Assembly: GCA_022008415.1 (NCBI GenBank)
Contig: JAIRBC010000004.1
Location: 62,001 to 126,000 of the forward strand
Source of the DNA: Cerina litoralis
GTDB lineage: Bacteria > Bacteroidota > Bacteroidia > Flavobacteriales > Flavobacteriaceae
Reading direction: 5' to 3'
DNA length: 64,000 bases
Below the pieces are notes generated by a model. That model did not search any database and was not told where the DNA came from. It worked only from the letters and a program-made list of their open reading frames with translations. Made by a program: the position numbers and the translations under genes. Position 1 is the stretch's first letter. Each line of letters starts with the position of its first letter. This document shows positions 8,917-17,283 of this stretch, one piece after another.

Positions 8917-10200
8917 ATGACGGACAAAGCTACTATAGAATATAAGGGTAAAAAATATGAGTTCCCGGTAGTAATGGGAACAGAGGATGAGCTCGCGATA
9001 GATATAAAATCCTTGCGTCCCAGAACGGGGATGATTACCTTAGATCCCGGGTACAAAAACACAGGTTCCTGTGAAAGCGCCATTACATTTCTTGATGGGG
9101 AGAAGGGAATTTTGCGATATAGGGGATATGCTATCGAAGAATTGGCGGAGAAAGCCGATTTTTTAGAGGTAGCCTACCTCTTAATTTTTGGCGAGCTGCC
9201 TAATACCGAACAATTAAAAAGCTTTCACAGGGATATAAAGGACGAGTCCCATATAGACGAGGAAATGAAGAAGATCTTGGATGGTTTTCCAAAATCGGCC
9301 CATCCTATGGGCGTTTTGTCTTCTTTGACAAGTGCCTTGATCGCTTTTAACCCGTCTTCGGTAAACGTCACTTCCGAAAAGGAAATGTACTGGGCCATTG
9401 TTAGGATATTGGCCAAGTTCCCGGTCTTGGTCGCGTGGACACTTCGAAAGAAAAAAGGTTTGCCCTTGGATTACGGGGACGACACCTTGGGTTATGTGGA
9501 GAATATTCATAAAATGATGTTCAAAAAGCCCAACCACGCCTACGAATCCAACAAGGTGGTCATCGAGGCACTGGACAAGTTGTTGATCTTGCATGCCGAC
9601 CACGAACAAAATTGTTCCACTTCTACCGTAAGAATCACGGGTTCTTCCCATGCAGGACTGTTCGTCTCGCTATCTGCCGGAATTTCGGCCCTATGGGGTC
9701 CATTGCACGGCGGTGCCAACCAAGCGGTGTTGGAAATGCTGGAGGCTATAGAAAAAGATGGGGGCGATACCAAAAGATATATGGCGAAGGCAAAGGACAA
9801 GAATGATCCTTTTCGCTTGATGGGATTTGGACACCGGGTGTACAAGAATTTTGATCCTAGGGCCAAAATCATAAAAAAGGCGGCCGATCAGGTATTGGAC
9901 GATCTGGGGATCGACGATCCCATTTTGGATATTGCCAAAGGGTTGGAAAAAGAGGCATTGGAAGATCAATATTTCGTGGACCGTAAATTGTATCCCAACG
10001 TGGATTTTTACTCCGGGATCATTTACAGGGCGTTGGGCATACCTACCGATATGTTTACCGTTATGTTCGCCATGGGCCGGCTTCCGGGTTGGATCGCCAA
10101 TTGGCGGGAAATGCGCCTGCGCAACGAACCCATAGGTAGGCCGAGACAAGTATATATAGGTGAAAACTTAAGATCGTTTGTACCGGTCGGAAAACGTTAG
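8917..10200 (+). CDS. gltA: Citrate synthase
   Basis: Citrate synthase condenses oxaloacetate and acetyl-CoA, the first TCA-cycle step. The 427-residue protein is of the long type II (hexameric) length. It shows the GILRYRGYAIEELAE strand, HADHEQNCSTSTVR and the catalytic signature MGFGHRVYKNFDPRA with His306. The end RPRQVYIGENLRSFVPVGKR is typical. A TACGTTTC at 8885-8892 is close to the TAnnTTTG -7 box. A terminator follows at 10338. Confidence 0.97.
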   Translation: MTDKATIEYKGKKYEFPVVMGTEDELAIDIKSLRPRTGMITLDPGYKNTGSCESAITFLDGEKGILRYRGYAIEELAEKADFLEVAYLLIFGELPNTEQLKSFHRDIKDESHIDEEMKKILDGFPKSAHPMGVLSSLTSALIAFNPSSVNVTSEKEMYWAIVRILAKFPVLVAWTLRKKKGLPLDYGDDTLGYVENIHKMMFKKPNHAYESNKVVIEALDKLLILHADHEQNCSTSTVRITGSSHAGLFVSLSAGISALWGPLHGGANQAVLEMLEAIEKDGGDTKRYMAKAKDKNDPFRLMGFGHRVYKNFDPRAKIIKKAADQVLDDLGIDDPILDIAKGLEKEALEDQYFVDRKLYPNVDFYSGIIYRALGIPTDMFTVMFAMGRLPGWIANWREMRLRNEPIGRPRQVYIGENLRSFVPVGKR

Positions 10201-10337
10201 AATCGGTTTTTTTTGAATATAAGGATTCTTTCAAAACCACTTTATGACCACTTTTCGGGAAAGATTGTAGCTGCCTTTTTGCAGTTTTGACCGAGGTGAA
10301 ATAAGAAAAATTCAAATATTTTATTGTTCCTATGTAG

Positions 10338-10375
10338 CCGCCCCAGTCTGAGAAATCTCTTTGGGGGCGGTTTTG
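10338..10375 (+). terminator. Terminator downstream of gltA
   Basis: CCGCCCC (10338-10344) pairs with the GGGGGCGG at 10363-10370 over an 18-base loop and is followed by TTTTG. It lies 137 bases after the gltA stop. The 291-base spacer 10201-10491 holds nothing else recognisable. Confidence 0.75.
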
Positions 10376-10491
10376 TTATGGGTAAGAGCTAACCTTCACA
10401 TGGTGGAACGATAAGACCAGCTTTTGTTCATTTGCCAAAAAATGCGAATCCATAGCCCCAACTATTCCCTATCTTTACTCAAAATTATGGT

Positions 10492-11406
10492 ATGCTGGAG
10501 TTAAACATCCAAAACGAGACTTCCCGATTACGGACCGTGGTCTTGGGGACTGCTATTAGTTCCGGACCGGTACCTGGCCCCCATGATGCCTATGACCCCA
10601 AATCCTTGGAACATATTTTGGCAGGAACCTATCCCACAGAAGGGGATATGGCTGAGGAAATGGAAGGATTTGCGACTGTTTTAAAAAAATATGGTGTTAC
10701 GGTTTACAGACCTCGAGTGCTAAGGGATTGCAACCAGATTTTTTCAAGGGATATCGCATTTGTCATCGAGAATAAGTTGTTCAAAGCCAATATTTTGCCC
10801 ATCAGGGAAAAGGAGTTTTTGGCGTTGGGGGAAGTCTTGGATTCAATTCCCCCTGAAAATATAATCTATCCCCCTCCCGAAGTGCATATTGAGGGAGGTG
10901 ATGTGATGCCGTGGGACGATTATATTTTTATTGGCACGTATTCTGGCGCAGACTATCCAGATTATATAACCGCGCGGACAAACCCGGTCGCGGTAGATTA
11001 TATCGCTGCCCAGTTTCCCAACAAGATCGTGAAATCCTTTGAGCTGAGAAAATCGAATATAGACCCCAAGGAGAATGCGTTGCACTTAGACTGTTGTTTT
11101 CAGCCGGTGGGTAGCAATAAGGCCATTTTACACAAGAACGGTTTTCTGGTGGAGTCGGAATATCAATGGTTGGTCGATTATTTTGGAAGGGAAAATATTT
11201 TTGAGATAGGCAAAGATGAAATGTACCAGATGTACAGCAATGTTTTTTCCATCGCACCAGACGTGGTAGTGTCCGAAAAGAATTTTACTCGACTCAACCG
11301 CTGGCTTCGAGATCAGGGTTTTACGGTAGAGGAAATTCCATATGCCGAAATAGCCAAGCAGGAAGGACTTTTACGGTGTAGTACCCTGCCTTTGGTACGT
11401 GTGTGA
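10492..11406 (+). CDS. DDAH/amidinotransferase-superfamily guanidine-modifying enzyme
   Basis: The superfamily (arginine deiminase, dimethylarginine hydrolase, amidinotransferase) attacks guanidino carbons with a Cys nucleophile. The 304-residue protein shows an acidic region around FSRD, the catalytic-site strand EVHIEGGDV, the His-bearing LHLDCCF and the C-terminal nucleophile Cys296 in LLRCSTLPL. These fit DDAH-like deiminase/hydrolases. The exact substrate (arginine, methylarginine or other) cannot be read from sequence. It is followed 31 bases later by ctlX, so the pair may act in sequence on arginine-derived compounds. Confidence 0.85.
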   Translation: MLELNIQNETSRLRTVVLGTAISSGPVPGPHDAYDPKSLEHILAGTYPTEGDMAEEMEGFATVLKKYGVTVYRPRVLRDCNQIFSRDIAFVIENKLFKANILPIREKEFLALGEVLDSIPPENIIYPPPEVHIEGGDVMPWDDYIFIGTYSGADYPDYITARTNPVAVDYIAAQFPNKIVKSFELRKSNIDPKENALHLDCCFQPVGSNKAILHKNGFLVESEYQWLVDYFGRENIFEIGKDEMYQMYSNVFSIAPDVVVSEKNFTRLNRWLRDQGFTVEEIPYAEIAKQEGLLRCSTLPLVRV

Positions 11407-11437
11407 TATTTAAAACCAGTTCAATAAAACAATAAGC

Positions 11438-12388
11438 ATGCAGGTAACAAACACGATTTTAATGGTACGGCCCAGAGGTTTTCGTATGAACGAACAGACC
11501 GCGGTGAACAATTTTTTTCAGGAGGACTTAAAATTGCGCAATGCTACGATCAACGCCATGGCGCTTGAGGAATTTGATGCTTTTATCGACGTTTTAAAAG
11601 CTAAAGGAATACATGTCGTAGTAGTAGATGACAATCCGGATACCGACACCCCAGATGCCATTTTCCCCAACAATTGGGTCTCCTTTCACGAAGAGGGTAC
11701 CGTTGGATTATATCCCATGTTCGCCAAAAACAGGAGGAAAGAACGCAGGGAGGACATTTTGGATCGGTTGGAGGATGACGATTTTGTTATAGAGAACCTG
11801 ATGGATTATACCGCTGCCGAGGAAGAAGGCTATTTTTTGGAGGGGACCGGTAGCGTAGTTATGGATAGGGTAAGTAAGAAGGCCTATTGTGCCCTATCAG
11901 CTAGGGCGGACGAGGAACTTTTTATCGAATTCTGTGAGGATTTTGAATATTCACCGGTGATTTTTACGGCGTACCAGACCGTGGATGGCAAAAGGATGCC
12001 CATTTATCACACCAACGTAATGATGTGTCTGGGAGAACGGTTTGCTGTCATCTGCCTAGCGTCTATCGACGATAAAAAGGAGCGCAAAAATGTGGTGGAA
12101 CACCTAAAACTGGATGGCAAGGAAATCATTGCCATTACCGAAGCACAGATGCATCAATTTGCGGGGAATATGCTGCAGCTGCTCGGTGCTTTTGACCAAC
12201 GCTATATTGTTATGAGTTCTGCAGCTTTTAAAAGTCTGACTCCTACCCAGCTTAAAAACTTGGAAAAACACGGTGAAATCTTGCACAGCGACTTAAAGAC
12301 CATCGAAACCTGTGGAGGTGGGAGCGCTAGATGTATGATAGCGGAGGTTTTTTTGCCGAAACAAAACAGGGTGTATGGGAAAGACTAA
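11438..12388 (+). CDS. ctlX: Citrulline-utilisation hydrolase CtlX-type
   Basis: CtlX-family proteins belong to the same pentein fold as arginine deiminase and are tied to citrulline breakdown to ornithine. The 316-residue protein has TPDAIFPNNWVSFH (residues ~69-82), FLEGTGSVVMDR, the His-containing IYHTNVMMCLG and a C-terminal GGGSARCMIAEVF motif with nucleophile Cys299. All expected catalytic elements are present. With the preceding DDAH-like gene it could form an arginine to citrulline to ornithine route; that link is an inference from adjacency. Confidence 0.85.
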   Translation: MQVTNTILMVRPRGFRMNEQTAVNNFFQEDLKLRNATINAMALEEFDAFIDVLKAKGIHVVVVDDNPDTDTPDAIFPNNWVSFHEEGTVGLYPMFAKNRRKERREDILDRLEDDDFVIENLMDYTAAEEEGYFLEGTGSVVMDRVSKKAYCALSARADEELFIEFCEDFEYSPVIFTAYQTVDGKRMPIYHTNVMMCLGERFAVICLASIDDKKERKNVVEHLKLDGKEIIAITEAQMHQFAGNMLQLLGAFDQRYIVMSSAAFKSLTPTQLKNLEKHGEILHSDLKTIETCGGGSARCMIAEVFLPKQNRVYGKD

Positions 12389-12400
12389 ATATTTATTGTA

Positions 12401-12976
12401 ATGAAGAAATCCCTATGGATCAAGATTCATCTGTACTGTGGTCTTTTTACATCGTTCTATTTATTGGTTTTTGGCGTAAGCAGTATTATTCTCAATCATA
12501 AATTAAACGTTGAAAAAGATAAGGTTGCAAATACCTGGACAACCCACGTAAGCTACGACCCAAACAGTACTGACCTTGATATTGCCCTTCAGATCAGGGA
12601 TTCGTTAGATCTAATGGGTTGGGTGCCTCCATGGAAGATTAAGAAGGATTCGTCATCCCTGGATTTTGAGATTACCCATTTGGGCAAAACCATCGATTTT
12701 CAATTAAATCCCCATACCGGGGTACTGCACGCCAAGGAACGCCCTAAGGGATTTTTGGCCGTTATGCACGAATTGCATTTTTTCAATGGTAATGTTCCCA
12801 ATGCCCCTCTCCTTCTTAGAACATGGGCCGTATATCAATGGCTGACCCTTTTTGTACTGTTTTTTTCATTGATTACCGGAATTTGGATTTGGGTCCGTTA
12901 TAGTCATAAAACGTGGGAATTATATGTTTTTGGCGGCATATTTCTTCTCTCGGTAATATTAATGTTGCAGTTATGA
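12401..12976 (+). CDS. PepSY-associated membrane protein, first of a pair
   Basis: A 191-residue inner-membrane protein with an N-terminal hydrophobic helix (IKIHLYCGLFTSFYLLVFG, with the family's early HxxxG pattern), a ~90-residue extracytoplasmic part, and two C-terminal helices (TLFVLFFSLITGIWIWV and VFGGIFLLSVILML). HELHFF near residue 123 is like the conserved His positions of PepSY-TM proteins, which are often linked to siderophore or flavin/heme reduction. The gene overlaps the next by 4 bases (ATGA), so the two are translationally coupled. Substrate and partner are unknown. Confidence 0.75.
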   Translation: MKKSLWIKIHLYCGLFTSFYLLVFGVSSIILNHKLNVEKDKVANTWTTHVSYDPNSTDLDIALQIRDSLDLMGWVPPWKIKKDSSSLDFEITHLGKTIDFQLNPHTGVLHAKERPKGFLAVMHELHFFNGNVPNAPLLLRTWAVYQWLTLFVLFFSLITGIWIWVRYSHKTWELYVFGGIFLLSVILMLQL

Positions 12977-13551
12977 GAATTCAATACAAGACGGTTAAAA
13001 AGATCCATCTTTATGCCTGCCTCGCTACGGCAGCGCTCTTGCTGATGTTTATCTTTACCAGCTATTTTATGATCTACCACGATCAATTTGATCACGATTC
13101 CGTTAACAAAACGGAGTTGTTTAATTTTAATTCTTCGTCCGTATCTGACCAAGATTTGCAAAATTGGGCCGACGAACACCATGTTCCCGGTAGATTGGTG
13201 AAATCCTATTCAAACCCAGCCTCCGACCCCGTCCTTGAATATGCCAATGCCAAGGTCGATACCCGCATTACTTTTTTAACCGGGACCGATCAAATTGAGG
13301 TAACCAGTACAACTAAGGGCAAGGTAGATGCGTTTGTCAGAATCCATAGAAATATGGGCTACGGGGGCGGCTTTTCCTATAATATCTACGCATTTCTTTT
13401 GGATGTTCTTGGGGCAAGCCTTATACTTTTTACTATTACGGGTATTTTTATGTGGATGCGCTTATTGAAGAACAACAAATGGGCCTGGATCATATTTTTG
13501 GGTGGTCTGGCCTATTTTGGCTCGGTATTGCTCTATTTGACCTTTGTTTAA
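12973..13551 (+). CDS. PepSY-associated membrane protein, second of a pair
   Basis: The 192-residue product starts at the ATG of the ATGA overlap with the previous gene; an upstream in-frame extension exists but lies inside that gene and is less likely. It has an N-terminal helix (ATAALLLMFIFTSYFMIYH), a periplasmic part with FVRIHRNMGYGGG, and C-terminal helices (LLDVLGASLILFTITGIFMW and IIFLGGLAYFGSVLLYL). Layout and length match the preceding protein, so the pair probably forms one complex. The stop overlaps by 4 bases with the stop of the convergent transporter gene. Confidence 0.75.
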   Translation: MRIQYKTVKKIHLYACLATAALLLMFIFTSYFMIYHDQFDHDSVNKTELFNFNSSSVSDQDLQNWADEHHVPGRLVKSYSNPASDPVLEYANAKVDTRITFLTGTDQIEVTSTTKGKVDAFVRIHRNMGYGGGFSYNIYAFLLDVLGASLILFTITGIFMWMRLLKNNKWAWIIFLGGLAYFGSVLLYLTFV

Positions 13552-15041
13552 ACCGGATCCTTATATTTTCCGGTAACATCCCTCAAAAACACCCCCGCCA
13601 TAACCACCATAAAAAAGGCAAATGGCAGGGAAGTAATAACCAGTAGTTTTTGGGCGGCCACTAGCACGTCTATTTCGGTTTTCGCGTTTCCCAATAAGAT
13701 AATGGCCATGGTGGCCAACCAGATAAAAACAGACCATAGCAGCCTGTGCTTTTTACTTGGATTCTTGTTTCCCCCATCCGTAAACATGCTCAGTACAAAG
13801 ACGGCAGAATCCACCGAGGTGACCAGAAAGCTGATCAGCAGAAAGATGGTAACCCCATTGAGCAGGGTTTCCATAGGGTAGTTTTTAAAGAAAATAAAGA
13901 TTGAGGAGAAGACGTTGCCAAACTCGTTGTTGTAATTTCCCCAACCCTCTATGATCTGAAAGGCCGATGTGCCAAAGACAGAAAACCAAAAGAAAGTGCC
14001 GAGGGAAGGGATGATTAAGACGCCTAGCAACAATTGCCTCAGCGACCTGCCCTTGGAGATCCGTGCTATAAAAATGCCAGTAAACGGTGCCCAAGCGATC
14101 CAAAAGGCCCAGTAGTAAAAGGTCCAGTCCGTCAAGAAAGAAATTCCGGGATCATAGTTGCCGTAAGCGAGGCTCATTGGGATAAAGTCTAACAGATAAT
14201 GAAGTAAAGACAGTCCAAAAGAACGAACAATTGCTCCTACATCGCTTACAAAAAACACAAAAAGCAATAGGGCCAGGGTAACTAGAATATTTAGTTTAGA
14301 AATGACTTTGATGCCCTTGTTTAAGCCCAACCATACCGAGAGGAACGCTAGAAGGGAAATGAGGAGTGCCAAAAGTAACATAGTGCCAACACCATAGCCG
14401 TTGCCAAAAACGTGATTTAATCCACCGGTAACCTGTGCGGTTCCCAAACCAATGGCGGCAATAAGACCAAAAACGGTTGTTAGAATAGTCATGATGTCTA
14501 TACCGTTTCGAGCCACGGTGCCTGGAAGAATATTAATAAGGGTAGCACTTATCCTAACTTCATTTTTTCGGACAAAAAGCATGTAGCCCACCACCATTGC
14601 AAAGAGACCATAAAACGCCCAAGCAGTAAAGCCCCACTGATAAAATGTGAATTCCAGAGCGAGCAAGTCCCTAGGAATATTCGATAAATAGGGTGGATGT
14701 TGTTGCATATATACCGGTTCTTGCACCGCCCTTAACAAGATACCGGCTCCCATCCCGGCACTGTAGAGCATGGCCGTCCAAGACCAAAGGGAATGCTCTG
14801 GTTTGCTGTCTTTTTTTCCGAGTTTTAACTTGCCCAAAGGAGACAATGCAATTCCCAACAAAAAAAGCACACATGCCAAGCCCAAGTACAGATAAAAGTA
14901 GCCAAAATGATTGCGGACCCAGAGCGAGGCAACCTCAATGGCATTGTAACTGCCCTCCGTGTCCACGATCACGATTAAAGAGCATAGGAACAGAATGCCC
15001 AAAGAGAGGGTAAGTAGCTTGTTCTTATTGAAAAGATCCAA
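13548..15041 (-). CDS. BCCT-family transporter
   Basis: BCCT carriers take up betaine, choline or carnitine-type quaternary amines with Na+ or H+. The 497-residue protein has about 12 hydrophobic helices. It keeps the Gly-rich TM3 segment (SAGMGAGILL) and the family signature around TFYYWAFWIAWAPFTGIF with ARISKGRS after it. In TM3 the aromatic residues usual after the Gly stretch are replaced (LLRAVQEP), so the substrate may not be a classical betaine. It is convergent with the PepSY pair. No terminator is visible at the 4-base overlap. Confidence 0.88.
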   Translation of the reverse strand: MDLFNKNKLLTLSLGILFLCSLIVIVDTEGSYNAIEVASLWVRNHFGYFYLYLGLACVLFLLGIALSPLGKLKLGKKDSKPEHSLWSWTAMLYSAGMGAGILLRAVQEPVYMQQHPPYLSNIPRDLLALEFTFYQWGFTAWAFYGLFAMVVGYMLFVRKNEVRISATLINILPGTVARNGIDIMTILTTVFGLIAAIGLGTAQVTGGLNHVFGNGYGVGTMLLLALLISLLAFLSVWLGLNKGIKVISKLNILVTLALLLFVFFVSDVGAIVRSFGLSLLHYLLDFIPMSLAYGNYDPGISFLTDWTFYYWAFWIAWAPFTGIFIARISKGRSLRQLLLGVLIIPSLGTFFWFSVFGTSAFQIIEGWGNYNNEFGNVFSSIFIFFKNYPMETLLNGVTIFLLISFLVTSVDSAVFVLSMFTDGGNKNPSKKHRLLWSVFIWLATMAIILLGNAKTEIDVLVAAQKLLVITSLPFAFFMVVMAGVFLRDVTGKYKDPV

Positions 15042-15164
15042 AATGACTCTGGTTTTTAGGAATGGTTCTGCCTAAAGATAAGGTTTTTGTTGTTTGAAGA
15101 TATGGGTCTACGGGCGATGTGTTATGGTTGATGTATCTTAAAAGTTGAACTTTTCTGTCTACTG

Positions 15165-16670
15165 CTACTGTTCACTGGAAACCGGGTCCTCTTCCTGTAC
15201 AGAAAATCCCCTAATGGCGGCATTGGGTTCCATGATGTTATAGCCCTTCCAAAATTCTGGGCTGTATTTGGAAAGATAGGTGGCCTTAACGGTACTGTTT
15301 TCCTTCACTGAGTTGTATTGGCTTTCGTCGATTTTTTCCGTATCGAATATTACGACCTCAGACTTGTCCGTTGAGATGTTGATAATATCCAAGTGAAGGG
15401 AAAGTTCGTTTTGCTTGTTTTTTCCCTTTACGTGCCTGTTTTTTTCGATTACCTTTAAAGGACGGTCCACCCCGGCCCTATTGCCCAATTCCTTTTCTAT
15501 ATATTTTGGTCTATATTTACCGTCGCTTCCTTTTTGGTAAATTGTCTTTCCTTTGTAAACCGTTTCTTCGTACGTAAAGCCAAAGAGATGTATGTTCCTT
15601 AATTTTTTGGTATTTTGGTACGCTATCCGCATGACGGCAAAATCTTCCATGTTCACATAAAGTGTCCCTTTAAAATCGGCCCGCCAACCCGGGGTAAAGT
15701 CGATAACGTATACCCCAGCATCATCGATACTGGTATAATCCCGAAGGGTAAAATTGTATCTGTTAGATTTTTCGATTACATTTATTTTAGAATCCTCTTG
15801 AAAAAATAGTTGTGAAAACAAGTTGTTGAGGTTCGCTTTTCGGGAATGAAAAAAATGATCGTCATTAGAGTCCGATAGGCTATCCTTGACCTCTTTGGCT
15901 TCCTCCGATGCCTGAATGATCGAATCTACCTGTACCTTGGTACCGAACAGGCCGGATTTTATCTTTAAGAATGAATCTGATTTTACATTATCCCTGAAAA
16001 TTTTCTCCATTTTTTCGGAAAGCGCCTCCATAGATCCTTCGTTGTTCTTGTCATAAAGTTCTGCAGCTTTAATAATGTGCAATTTAGAATCTCCTCCCCC
16101 TGTGTTGTAATCGGCCAATGTTTCGGTATAATATGCAGCATCACGAGGTGTAATTCTTAAGATGCTGTCCAAAAGTTCCTTGTCCAATTCGGCAATGGTA
16201 GATTTTTTGAATTCGATGTCCAGTTTGTTCAAATGATTGAGGTTCGACTGACGGAAAAACAATCGATTCTGTGAAAGGTCGGTGCTGTAATTCCCAGGAA
16301 ACCGTTCTTTCACTTTATCCATGATTTCATCCACCGTAAGGGTCTTGTCAAAAAGGAAGACTCCCTTTAGCTCTATGGGCTTAGGGCTTAAGGGTATAAC
16401 AGAATCCAGACCCTGTATTGAAACCCTTGTCTTTTCGTATCCCATGCTAGAGATATGCAAGGAGTCGGTGAGCGTGGGGGCTGCTTCCAATTGAATGCTG
16501 AACCGTCCTTCCTCATTGGTGATCAGTCCGCCGTGTTCCGAATATTGAACCGTGGCATATGGAATGGGTTCCTTGGTCTTTTTATCGACTACGGTTGAAG
16601 AAACGGTCTGTGCCTTAGTGGAAAGGGCCAAAAGAAGGAGAAAAGTTGTAAAGAGAAAATTTTTACTCAT
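15165..16670 (-). CDS. Secreted carboxypeptidase-regulatory-like domain protein
   Basis: The 501-residue protein has a signal peptide (FLFTTFLLLLALSTKAQ) and then a CarboxypepD_reg-like beta domain (residues ~22-105: TVVDKKTKEPIPYATVQYSE, ITNEEGRFSI). The rest is a large beta-rich region ending with FDTEKIDESQYN. Such proteins are common in Bacteroidota cell envelopes, but their job is mostly unknown. The 3' end (about 15150-15175) is built of degenerate CAGTAG-like words that continue past the stop codon. The gene stands alone between BCCT and a small hypothetical. Confidence 0.75.
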   Translation of the reverse strand: MSKNFLFTTFLLLLALSTKAQTVSSTVVDKKTKEPIPYATVQYSEHGGLITNEEGRFSIQLEAAPTLTDSLHISSMGYEKTRVSIQGLDSVIPLSPKPIELKGVFLFDKTLTVDEIMDKVKERFPGNYSTDLSQNRLFFRQSNLNHLNKLDIEFKKSTIAELDKELLDSILRITPRDAAYYTETLADYNTGGGDSKLHIIKAAELYDKNNEGSMEALSEKMEKIFRDNVKSDSFLKIKSGLFGTKVQVDSIIQASEEAKEVKDSLSDSNDDHFFHSRKANLNNLFSQLFFQEDSKINVIEKSNRYNFTLRDYTSIDDAGVYVIDFTPGWRADFKGTLYVNMEDFAVMRIAYQNTKKLRNIHLFGFTYEETVYKGKTIYQKGSDGKYRPKYIEKELGNRAGVDRPLKVIEKNRHVKGKNKQNELSLHLDIINISTDKSEVVIFDTEKIDESQYNSVKENSTVKATYLSKYSPEFWKGYNIMEPNAAIRGFSVQEEDPVSSEQ

Positions 16671-16728
16671 AAACTATCTAATTGCTAACCAATTTATAGG
16701 TATTGATCGAATGTTTTAGCCAAAAATC

Positions 16729-17154
16729 TCACAAATCTTCCAAGTTGGTTGGGGTATTGTCCGTCTTAAGGGCTAGCATTTTTTTAAAGAATTTCTGGAT
16801 AGCCTTGGTGTCCGATCGTACTTTGATGAAATAATGGTCCCGGTATATGGCATAATGTGCCAGATCACCTTTGTAGACAACAAGTTTGTAATACGGAATA
16901 ACAAGGGCAAAGGTTTCCAACAGGGACCTAAAACGGACGATAATGCCCTTGGGCCGCAATTCGATGTTGCAACTGTCCACATTATTGTCCAACAACAAAA
17001 GGTTGCGGATCTCTCCACGGGTTTCGGTAATTAACAATTTGGGCGAACCAATGCCGTCCATAGACCAACGCTCCTTTAATGTAAAAGGTTTGCCTACTTG
17101 TGCATCTATTTTTTTAGTGATTTCCAGATTCTTGTAAGATACATTTACGAGCAT
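16729..17154 (-). CDS. Conserved hypothetical protein
   Basis: A 141-residue soluble protein without signal peptide or membrane helix. It looks alpha/beta, with basic patches (IRNLLLLDN, KGIIVRFRSLLE, AIQKFFKKMLAL). I do not recognise a family. It is divergent from argS, and a TAACTTTG box on the minus strand (17229-17236) would give it a leader of about 70 bases. The reading frame is intact and its codon use is like its neighbours, so it is probably a real gene. Confidence 0.6.
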   Translation of the reverse strand: MLVNVSYKNLEITKKIDAQVGKPFTLKERWSMDGIGSPKLLITETRGEIRNLLLLDNNVDSCNIELRPKGIIVRFRSLLETFALVIPYYKLVVYKGDLAHYAIYRDHYFIKVRSDTKAIQKFFKKMLALKTDNTPTNLEDL

Positions 17155-17228
17155 ACGCTGTTATGACGAGTGGGATTTGGTTTTGTTACACGTTCTTGGT
17201 GTACATTCTAGGATAGGGGACCTTTGTA

Positions 17229-17236
17229 CAAAGTTA
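17229..17236 (-). promoter_or_regulatory. Putative -7 box for the minus-strand hypothetical gene
   Basis: On the minus strand this reads TAACTTTG, a full match to TAnnTTTG. It overlaps the region that would hold the -33 element of the argS promoter, so the two divergent promoters could interfere. Confidence 0.35.
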
Positions 17237-17256
17237 AATCTTTCCCTATTGTTAAC

Positions 17257-17264
17257 TATATTTG
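17257..17264 (+). promoter_or_regulatory. Putative argS -7 box
   Basis: TATATTTG is a full match to TAnnTTTG. Transcription would begin near 17271, 13 bases before the ATG at 17284. This supports that ATG over the in-frame upstream candidate at 17224. The -33 element is weak. Confidence 0.5.
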
Positions 17265-17283
17265 CAACCTAAAATTCGTTTTC

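Noticed and set aside
9691..10149. 152-codon minus-strand frame inside gltA
   Set aside because: Complete overlap with a well-supported citrate synthase gene; a shadow frame.
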